Below are positions 56,159-64,000 of a DNA stretch of 64,000 nucleotides, in pieces. The notes beneath the pieces are model-generated. The model ran no database searches, was not told the origin of the DNA, and saw nothing but the letters and a program-made list of their open reading frames with translations. Where the stretch lies: NCBI RefSeq assembly GCF_000321225.1, contig NW_004450467.1, forward strand, positions 18,272 to 82,271. The letters run 5' to 3'. A program made the position numbers and the translations under genes. This DNA is from Odobenus rosmarus divergens (lineage: Eukaryota > Chordata > Mammalia > Carnivora > Odobenidae). Position 1 is the stretch's first letter, and every line of letters starts with the position of its first letter.

Positions 56159-56839
56159 TTTGTTTCCTGAGATTGGGGTAAATATAATTTGTCAGATAGT
56201 GTCATACTGGTCCTGATTTTTGGTTTGAAAAATGTGGTTAATGAATCACTAGGATGGAGACGTCCAAGACTGATTCTGTGAGACTATTGTAAGCTGGTGT
56301 AAGTGAGGAAATAGGTAGAGTCAATGGTAGGACAAGGTACTTTTGTTGGTATTTAAAGAACCTTTTTTTTTTAAAAAGCAGAAGTACTTTGTTGTTCTCA
56401 AGTCAGTTAATTAAGGGTGGTACTGATTGTGACAGTATTAACTACCACCTTACGTAATAGTTTACAAAATGATGGATTATGGTCCTTAAGTAATTTCCTA
56501 ATGGAGTCACATTTATTTGAGGATGAATTGAAGATGTGAGTTTGTTACTTTAGTGAGGAATAACTTAGAAAAGTGTAAATGTTTAATTTTTGTTTCTCTC
56601 ATTTATAGAACTTCTATTCAGAGCATTAATTGTTTTGTAGATCAAAAACATTCTCTGCTGCCCTGAGAAAGTCAGCTTTCTCTATTCTCTTCCCTTCCAG
56701 TTAATTAGAATTTATTTGGTATACAAATTAGTTAATGATGACTTGGGGTGGTTAATCTTAGAGTAATAACTTTAGTAGTTTCACTCTTGACACATTAGAA
56801 TTGTATTTTGTTCTATCTTAGAATTATAGACTGGGAGTC
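56159..56839. other. Intron DNA without a recognised element
   Basis: No gene or repeat recognised. Confidence 0.45.
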
Positions 56840-56975
56840 AGTGTGGTATAGTGGAAGACCATGGCCTTTAGAGAGACACAGTGGATCTGTTTTCCTAGCA
56901 GTGGTACTTTGGGCAAATTACTTAACCTCACCAAATTCTTTTTCCTCATTGTAAGTTATTCTAAATGGGATATTT
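56840..56975 (+). repeat. MIR fossil
   Basis: gtcagtgtggtatagtggaa and ggcaaattacttaacctcac in MIR order. Confidence 0.75.
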
Positions 56976-57009
56976 AACATAAAGATAGATGCCTTTCTTG
57001 TGTGTGGTA

Positions 57010-57300
57010 CAGATACAGAGTACATATTACAACAGAATTCCTGTCTCCATTCTTGTCTTCTCTGTGTTTTCCCAGTCCACTTTATAAAACTGCACCTGAA
57101 GTGTTCTTTTTAAAGCCAAAAACTAGTTCATGCTTTTTCTTCCTGAAAATCCTTCTGTGGCTCCCTTGTAGCCTCAGGATGAAGTCCCAATTCCTCAAGG
57201 GCCTATAGGATTTCTCTAGTCTTGTGGTGTATTTCCCCCTTGTCCTTGCTGACCACTGAGGCTTGCTCACCTCCAAGCTAATGTCCTTGTTCATTACATT
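57010..57300 (-). repeat. L2 fossil
   Basis: ccttctgtggctcccttgta, gatgaagtcccaattcctca and gggcctataggatttctcta are reversed LINE-2. Confidence 0.7.
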
Positions 57301-57414
57301 TTGCTTTGAACTCTATCTTTTGCTCTTTGCCCTCTCCTTTCTGACCCCCAAGCTGCCTCTGTTGTTAAGAATGTTAGGTGAAATGTAATTTCAGTCCCTT
57401 AAGTCCATATGACA

Positions 57415-57560
57415 AGAGTGAGAGCTGTGTAAAGACCTTTGGATGAAGATGCAGACCTGGGTTCTAGTCCTAGCTCCTCTGCTTACTAGTTAGAGGATAC
57501 TTGGACAAATTAGTATCTGTGAGCCCTTATCTGTGAAACCGGGATGTCTGCTTAGTTTAT
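57415..57560 (+). repeat. MIR fossil
   Basis: agacctgggttctagtccta, ctctgcttactagttagagg and the following text fit MIR. Confidence 0.75.
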
Positions 57561-57649
57561 TGTGTGAAAATGCTTTGGAAACTAAATGTGTAGCTGTTAA
57601 AAGTACTACTATCAAGAGTATATTTTGGGTATTAGTAAGATGGCTATAT

Positions 57650-58025
57650 TTCCTAACGTTTGAGGCATTGGATTATGTTCCCCTGCCCCAAATTTATATG
57701 ATGAAACCCCAACCCCCCCCTTGTTACTGTATTGGAGATAGGGTCTTTAAGGAGGTGATTAAGGTTAAATGAGGTATAGGGTGTGGCTCTGATAGAACTG
57801 GAGTCCTTATAAAAGAGGAAGCGACACCAGAGATCAATCTCTCTCCATCATGTGAGAACATATTGAAAAGGTGGACCTCTGCAAGCCAGGAAGAGAGCTC
57901 TCACGGGAAACAGAATGCTGATCTTGGATTTTTCATCCTCTAAATATGTTAGAAAATAAGTTTTTATTGCTGAAGCCATTCAGCATTTTGTTATGGCAGC
58001 CCGAGCAGACTAAAACAGATTAGAA
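57650..58025 (+). mobile_element. MLT1-type LTR
   Basis: ggagatagggtctttaagga, ggagtccttataaaagagga and ggcagcccgagcagactaaa are in the order of an MLT1 LTR. Confidence 0.85.
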
Positions 58026-58069
58026 TATAATTGCCTTGTGGGAAGGGCAAACTAGACTGATTTTTCAGA

Positions 58070-58262
58070 TTTTTTTTTAAAGATTTTATTTATTTGACAG
58101 GGAGAGCGCATGCATACACAAGCAGGGGGAGCTGCAGAGGGAGAGGGAGAAGCAGGCTCTCCGCTGAGCAGGGAGCCCGATGAGGGTCTTGATCCCAGGA
58201 CCCTGGGATCATGATCTGTGCTGAAGGCAAATGCTTGACCGACTGAGCCACCTAGGCGCCCC
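58070..58262 (-). mobile_element. Can-SINE
   Basis: Complete reversed copy; followed by cagataacatttttt, the left flank of its neighbour. Confidence 0.92.
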
Positions 58263-58275
58263 CAGATAACATTTT

Positions 58276-58456
58276 TTAAAAAAACATTTATTTGAGAGAG
58301 AGAGAAGGAGAAGGAGAGGGCCAGAGGAGAGGCAGTGAGAATCTTAAGCAAACTCTGCGCTGATGCGGTGCTCTCTCTATCTTATGACCCTGAGATCATG
58401 ACTTCAGGCAAAACCAAGAGTCAGATGCTCAACCTATTACACCACTGAGGTACCCC
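58276..58456 (-). mobile_element. Can-SINE (old)
   Basis: Flanked by cagataacattttt and cagataacctttt (58459). Confidence 0.88.
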
Positions 58457-58659
58457 CTCAGATAACCTTTTAATGAGTAACACAACCAGCTGTAAATTAG
58501 TGAACTAGTTTAGAAAATGGCTTTGGTAATTTGGGAGTTACCCTATTAGATTTTTTTGTCTGTATGACAAGGAGAATTAGTGTGTTACTTTCAAGTTTAA
58601 CCAAAACTCTTTTTTTGGAATGTACTCTGCCCCTTCCCATATAAAAATTTTTAAGGATG

Positions 58660-58850
58660 TTGGGCACCTGGGTGTCTCAGTCATTAAGCGTCTGCCTTTG
58701 GCTTGGGTCATTATCCCAGGGTCTTGGGATAGAGCCCCGCATCGGGCTCCCTGCTCTGCAGAAAGCGTGCTTCTCCCTCTCGCCTACTCCCCCTGCTTGT
58801 GTTCCCTCTTTCACTGTCTCTCTCTCTGTCAGATAAATAAATAAAATCTT
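58660..58850 (+). mobile_element. Can-SINE
   Basis: Head gggcacctgggtgtctcag to agataaataaataaaatctt. Confidence 0.92.
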
Positions 58851-58950
58851 AAAAAACAAACAAACTCAGGCTTAAACAATAAGGAACATATATTATTTTA
58901 TATCACAAGAAATTCCAAAGTAGGGTTGTCCCAGGGTTGGTTAATTCTTT

Positions 58951-59144
58951 TTTTTTTTTTTTAAAGATTTTATTTATTTGAGAGAGAGAGAGAGTGAGAA
59001 ACAGCATGAGAAGGGAGAGGGTTAGAGGGAGAAGCAGGCCCCCCACTGAGCTGGGAGCCTGATGTGGGACTCGATCCCAGGACTCCAGGATTATGACCTG
59101 AGCCGAAGGCAGTCACTTAACCAACTGAGCCACCCAGGCGTCCT
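58951..59144 (-). mobile_element. Can-SINE
   Basis: Flanked by cagggttggttaattcttt at 58932 and 59145. Confidence 0.95.
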
Positions 59145-59640
59145 CAGGGTTGGTTAATTCTTTAGCTTTGTATTATCAAGGATTCAAGTTCTTTTCTGTT
59201 TTCCCTTTTCAAAATGTTTGACGGGGTGGTAGTGAGGTATGATTAGCCTTATTTTTAGTTTCCTGGTGTCTGCAAGCGCTGGTTGCGGTAAAAGTGTTAC
59301 ATGTGAGTATAGAACATTTGGAAATTCCACAGAAGAATGAAGATGAAAACACAAATCATTTATATAGTCCTGCTGTAATTGGAAATAATGCTGATGTATC
59401 TCCTCTCAATATCTGGCGAGTTAGTTTGCATAGGTATTTAATTATAGCAAACAAAATTAGGTCATACTATATACACAGGTATGTATTGTGTTTTTTTTCA
59501 TTAAGATTATATAAAGAGAATTTTCTTAGTAAAAATAATTTCTTTCCGAGTATCGAAGAGATGATCATTGAAAAAATTGGATACAGAAAAAAATACAAAG
59601 ACTATTAAAAATCACCCATATCTCAATCATCCAGGGATAT
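59145..59640. other. Intron DNA without a recognised element
   Basis: A 104-codon open frame (59294-59608) is AT-rich, shows no family resemblance and is probably chance. Confidence 0.45.
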
Positions 59641-59718
59641 TTACTAATATATATAATATATGTATATTTTATTTTTATATTTTATATTGTATAAATATAT
59701 ATTATATATATAAAACAT
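59641..59718. repeat. (AT)-rich low-complexity tract
   Basis: Irregular TATA/ATAT runs of nearly pure A and T. Confidence 0.9.
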
Positions 59719-59726
59719 ATTTTAAA

Positions 59727-59928
59727 GGTTTCATTTACTTATTTTACTTTAGAGAGAGTGTGTGTGCAGTGCGAGTGGGCTGAGGGGCAGAGGGAGAGGG
59801 AGAGAATCTTATGCAAACTCCGTGCTGAGTGCAGAACCTGTCTAGTGGCTGGATCTCATGACCCTGAGATTATGACCTGCACCAAAACCAAGAGTTGGCT
59901 GCTCAACTGACTGAGCCACCCAGGGACC
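59727..59928 (-). mobile_element. Can-SINE (old)
   Basis: Reversed copy with aaaaccaagagttggctgct and a damaged head end. Confidence 0.85.
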
Positions 59929-59970
59929 TTAATACAGATTTCTTTAAAACAAACAAACAAACAGGTATTC

Positions 59971-60081
59971 GGGGTGCCTGTGTGGCTCAGTTGGTTAAGT
60001 GTCCAACTGCATTGGGCTCCACACTCAGTGTGGAGTCTCCTTGAGATTCTCTCTTTCCCTTTCCCTTTGCCCCTCCCCCTG

Positions 60082-60118
<37 letters not shown>

Positions 60119-60156
60119 TCTCTCAAATAAATAAATAGAATCTTAAAAAAAAAAAA
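59971..60156 (+). mobile_element. Can-SINE with CT/CA microsatellite
   Basis: Head, then (TC)n(AC)n at about 60082-60118. Flanked by acaggtattc-type sequence and acaggtac. Part of the head is deleted. Confidence 0.88.
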
Positions 60157-60339
60157 ACAGGTACATAGTCATTTTGTAACCTGCTTTTTTACTGAATATA
60201 CATCTTTTCTTGTGGTTCATACCCCAGCATCTTTGCTTCTTCACTCTCATCCGATACCTGTGGTCTCATAAGGAGTTTCAGTTGACTAAGAAAACTTAGA
60301 CCGAGTTTACAGATGATTTTGGATCATATGCTTCTACCA

Positions 60340-62270
60340 CCTGAATATTGATATTTTTAGCACTGTAGCCACAATCAGGGGTCATCTAGAAGGGCAGTGG
60401 TGAAGGGAAATTCTGATGAGTAGAACTTTGAGCAGTGTGCCTAGTTATTTATTTTGCCTGGAAAGAGAGATGGTTAGAGATGTAGATCCATTCTGACTCA
60501 TGGCAGTAGCAATTCTTGGGCTTATTCATTATGGACCTGGAAAGAACATAATTGGAGGTATGGGGAATAGATGTGTAGATATGCTTATGAATGGACATCA
60601 GCTAATGTTTGTGTTCATTGTGAATGCCCATCAAAGAGCAAGCAGCCACAGCAGAGAAGGATCTTAATAATCAAGTAGACGAAGTATAACCTCTGAATTC
60701 TAGCCTATTTCCTCATCCACCTCTATCATTGCCCATTGGGCTCATGAAAAAGATGCCAGGGTGCAGGCATGGAGGTTGTGTGTCCATATGCTAAGCAATA
60801 TGGACTTCCATTCACCAAGACCAGCCTGGCTACCACTACTGCTGAATGACCACCTTGCTAATAACAGAGTGCTGAAACTGAATCCCTGAGATAGCATCAT
60901 TCCTCTGGTATTTCATATCACGTTGCCTTTTTTTTTAAAAGATTTTATTTGTTTATTTATTAGAGACTGCGCGCGTGAGCTGTGAAAGGCAGAAGGGGAG
61001 GGAAAGGGAGAAAGAATCTGAAGCGACTCCTCAACTGAGTGGGGAGCCCGGTGTGCCGAAAACAAGTCAGATGCTTAACCAACTGAGCCACCGAGGGCGC
61101 CCCCATATAACATTGCTTTTGACCAGGCAGCTCATTTTACAGCAAGTAAAAGGTGGCATTGGGCTGATGTTCATGGAATTTCTAATTTTACCATGTTCCC
61201 CACTACTCTTAAGCAGCTGGTGGCAGTTCCTGTGTGGTGCTAGGTCATGTTCTCTAAGATGTGGTCCAGTCTCTGAATCAGCCACCAGTGTGTGGTGGTA
61301 TTTCTTCTGTAGCCAGCATTCATAGGTTAGGGAATTAAGGGGTTGACAGGGAGTGAATTCTTCTCACTATTACCCCTAATGGTCTACTAGCAAAATTTTT
61401 GCTTCTTTTCTCACAGCTCTTGGATATGCTGATTTAGAGAGGAATGCTGGGGAATGCAGCATTGGTTTTGTTGAACTGGAAGTTGAGCTTCTGGCCACTT
61501 TGGCTTCCTCATGCCAGTGAATTCATAGGCAAAGCAAAATATTATCATATTAGTTAGGGTGATTGAGTGTGATTCCAAAGTGGAGATTGGGTTGCTGCTA
61601 CACAGTGGTAAAGAGGAATATGTATGGAATGCAGGAGATCATCTGGAGTGCCTCTTAGTACTTCATGCCCTATGATAAAAGTTAGTGGAATACTCAAAGA
61701 ATCGAATACAGGCAAGGCTGCTAATGGCAGTGGTTTGAGTCAGCATACCAGGCAAGGAAAAGTAACCAGATGAGATGATTGCTGAGGGCAAATGGAGTAT
61801 GTGATAGATAGTGGAAAAACATTATAAATATCAGCTATGACCTCATGACCAGTTACAGAATGAAAACTCTAGTATTTATATTTGTTCTGTACCTTAACAT
61901 TTGTATATATATTAACCAATTATTTTTCTCCTCTCTCTCCAGTTCTCTTATATTTAACTTCATGTGTTAATAGTGGGTCAGCCTAATTATTTCAGTATTT
62001 AAGTTATAGGATATCAAAGGGGAAGTACCACTCAGCCAGCTAGAAAAGGAATGAATATTACTCAAAGAGAAAGTAGACTTTGTATTCTCTTTTGGGGAGA
62101 TAGAATCGTTTTGGTTGTATGAGGTTGAGTGTATCATGTTAGACTAAAGCATGTTTTTGCTATTGTCTTTATTCAAGAGTTAAATATGATGAAAGAGGTT
62201 TGTACATATGCCATATTGACAGAGGATACTGTGGTGGTTTGTACTATTTCAGTTTACTTAAGTTGAAACT
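60340..62270 (+). mobile_element. ERVL-type endogenous retrovirus remnant, internal region
   Basis: Text in this span follows the 3' half of an ERVL-class internal sequence: an integrase-like region (about 60540-60900) and then the dUTPase-like region usual for ERVL (about 61430-61850). Stops, frameshifts and a SINE at 60932 leave no usable frame. There is no sign of an intact 5' half. The assignment is from memory of the family, not a search. Confidence 0.6.
60932..61101 (-). mobile_element. Can-SINE
   Basis: Flanked by catatcacgttgcctttt (about 60916) and catataacattgctttt (61104). The central head is deleted. Confidence 0.88.
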
Positions 62271-62389
62271 ATGTATCTCATAGTTCTGTAGTAGGGTTCC
62301 TTCCCTGTATGGTTGTGGGTTAAAATTGACTAAAAGAGAATTTGTGTAAGCAACATTCATTAACCTCTAAAGGTTTTTGTGGTTAGATG

Positions 62390-62765
62390 TAGTAAGAGCC
62401 ACAGAGGTGTTGGTGGGTTCCAGCTTGACCTTGATCTCCTTTGTTCTGCATGTAGCTCTTTTTCCTGGTTGCTGACAGTTTGGGCATCAGGCCCCTCACT
62501 TGATATGAGACCTGCAGAAGCATAGCTTCCCAGATCTCAGGAGCATTTCCTTTGCAGTCCCATTTCTCCAGCTGGGTGTGTTTGGTTTCTCAAATTGACT
62601 GATGACTTTCTGATTCTCCCACTTCCCTTGTGGACTATCTCAACTTTCCCAGCTATTTCTATAATTCTGTATGGTAAATTTCTATAATTTCTTATTCTGT
62701 TAGTCTTAGTGGCTGTGCTTCCCAGTTTGAATCCTGACTTAATACACTTTACTTGGTAAATATCT
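62390..62765 (+). mobile_element. ERVL-type LTR (MLT2-like), 3' of the provirus remnant
   Basis: gactgatgactttctgattc, cacttcccttgtggactatc and tttctataatttcttattct match an ERVL LTR. Same strand as the internal region and just downstream of it. Confidence 0.6.
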
Positions 62766-63296
62766 ATCACTTTATTGACTACATGGCATTCTAGTATATG
62801 AATTTTTTTTAATCACCTGTCATTGGTCATTTAGATTATTTCTTTTTTTTCTTGTGATTATAAACAAAGATGGTTGGACATCCTTAAACATACAGTGTTT
62901 TTTTTGCTTTTTGTTTTTTTTTTGGTTTTGTTTGTTGCACTTGACCTTTTATTTTTTTTTTGGTAAATTCCTAGAAGTGAAGAATATATGCATTTTTTTT
63001 TCTTTTTAGATTTTATTTGTTTATTTGATAGAGAGAGAGATAGCCAGAGCAGGAACACAAGCAGGGAGAGTGGGAGAGGGAGAAGCAGGCTTCCCGCGGA
63101 GCGGAGAGCCCAATGCGGGACTCGATCCCAGGACCCTGGGATCATGACCTGAGCTGAAGGCAGACGCTTAACGACTGAGCCACCCAGGCGCCCCAAGAAT
63201 ATATGCATTTTAAAGAACTGTTATACATGTTGTCTAATTGGACCCTCCAGCAGTATGTGAAAGTGCTTGCCCAACATACACTCTCGATCATGATGG
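62766..63296 (-). mobile_element. Old L1 ORF2-end fragment
   Basis: cattctagtatatgaatttt and aaattcctagaagtgaagaa, reversed, split by the SINE at 62997. Confidence 0.6.
62997..63194 (-). mobile_element. Can-SINE
   Basis: Flanked by aagaatatatgcatttt at 62980-62996 and 63195-63211. Confidence 0.96.
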
Positions 63297-63318
63297 CTCT
63301 TTCAATTGAATTCTTTTT

Positions 63319-63483
63319 TTTTTTTTTAAGGTTTTATTTATTCATAAGAGACACAGAGAGAGGCAGAGGGAGAAGCAGGCTCCCTGTTGAGCAGGGAGCC
63401 CGATGCGGGACTCGATCCCAGGACTCTGAGATCATGACTTGAGCAGAAGGCAGATGCTTAACCATCTGAGCCACCCAGGCGCC
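63319..63483 (-). mobile_element. Can-SINE
   Basis: Flanked by ctctttcaattgaattcttt on both sides (63297, 63484). The body is of the ataagagacacagagagagg form. Confidence 0.96.
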
Positions 63484-63505
63484 CTCTTTCAATTGAATTC
63501 TTTTT

Positions 63506-63905
63506 AAAGTTCTTATTTAAATTTCAGTTAATTAACATACAGTATAATATTAGTTTCAGGCATACAGTATAGTGATTTAGCACTTCCATACAACACCCAG
63601 CGCTCATCACAAGTGCACTTCTTGGGGCACCTGGGTGGCTTAGTCAGTTGAGCATCCTACTTTTGGTTTTGGCTCAGGCTGTGATCTCAGGGTGGTGGGA
63701 TTGAGCCCTGTGTTGGGTTCCACGCTCAGTGCTGAGTTGGCCTGAAATTCTCCTTTCCCTTTCCTTCCCCCTCTGCCCCTCTTTCCCCTCATGCCTGCTC
63801 TCTCTCTAAAATAAATAAAATCTTCAAAAAAAACCCTAGAAAAACAAGTGTACATCTTAATCCCCATCACCTTTTTAACCTATCCCCCCACCCACCACCC
63901 CTCTC
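63506..63905 (-). mobile_element. Carnivore L1 3' end, split by a SINE
   Basis: ttaattaacatacagtataa, and after the SINE catcttaatccccatcacct to ccacccctctcaaag. Confidence 0.85.
63624..63844 (+). mobile_element. Can-SINE (old)
   Basis: Flanked by acaagtgcacttctt (63609) and acaagtgtacatctt (about 63845). Confidence 0.93.
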
Positions 63906-64000
63906 AAAGTAATTCTTTTAAGAAGAAAGAAGATCATATGAGAATATAATTAGTTAACATGGAGTTAATAGGAAGCTAGTGTCTTGGACTAAGTATGAAA

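Noticed and set aside
59294..59608. 104-codon frame in the ABI1 intron
   Set aside because: AT-rich, no recognisable motif, no splice context; probably chance.

Overview
This window is nuclear DNA of a carnivoran mammal. About 84 tRNA-Lys-derived Can-SINE insertions can be picked out by eye, together with carnivore-type L1 3' ends. No copy resembles the canid-specific SINEC_Cf head, so a non-canid caniform (bear, pinniped or mustelid group) fits best; that is an inference from repeat subfamilies. The layout is eukaryotic: two CpG-rich promoters, two short first exons with good splice donors, and long introns and intergenic DNA filled with nested retroelements. I found no bacterial, CRISPR or operon-like system, and no protein system that looks new.

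Region by region. 1-1929 lies within the ACBD5 gene, which runs on the minus strand. 1930-2299 holds the first two coding exons of ACBD5, separated by a 183-bp intron and preceded by a CpG-rich promoter reaching to about 3.65 kb. 3.65-22.6 kb is intergenic: Can-SINE clusters, L1 pieces, MLT1-type LTRs, a possible solitary LTR and a CTCF-like site. 22.68-23.75 kb is a CpG-rich promoter with CTCF-, NRF1-, TCTCGCGAGA- and ZNF143-like motifs. 23102-23218 is the first coding exon of ABI1 on the plus strand. The rest, 23219-64000, is read as ABI1 intron 1, since no second exon was recognised. It holds about 52 SINEs, several L1s, L2/MIR fossils, an ERVL-type provirus remnant with its LTR, a processed CDK2AP2 pseudogene (49.67-50.54 kb), a (TTTCA)10 tract and a 526-base assembly gap.

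The two genes are divergent, about 20.8 kb apart from start codon to start codon. ACBD5 is a peroxisomal acyl-CoA-binding tether to the ER. ABI1 is an adaptor of the WAVE actin-regulatory complex. They share no pathway, and their adjacency is a matter of synteny: from memory it matches mouse and differs from human.

The most unusual material is the fine structure of the retroelements: tandem trains of insertions that re-use the same target-site duplication, a snap-back SINE chimera centred on an 18-bp palindrome, a 44-bp duplication across a SINE junction, and a strong antisense bias of SINEs in the ABI1 intron compared with balanced strands in the neighbouring intergenic DNA. All repeat boundaries were set by eye from target duplications, poly-A/T tracts and remembered consensus sequences; most are good to a few bases, older elements only to tens of bases.
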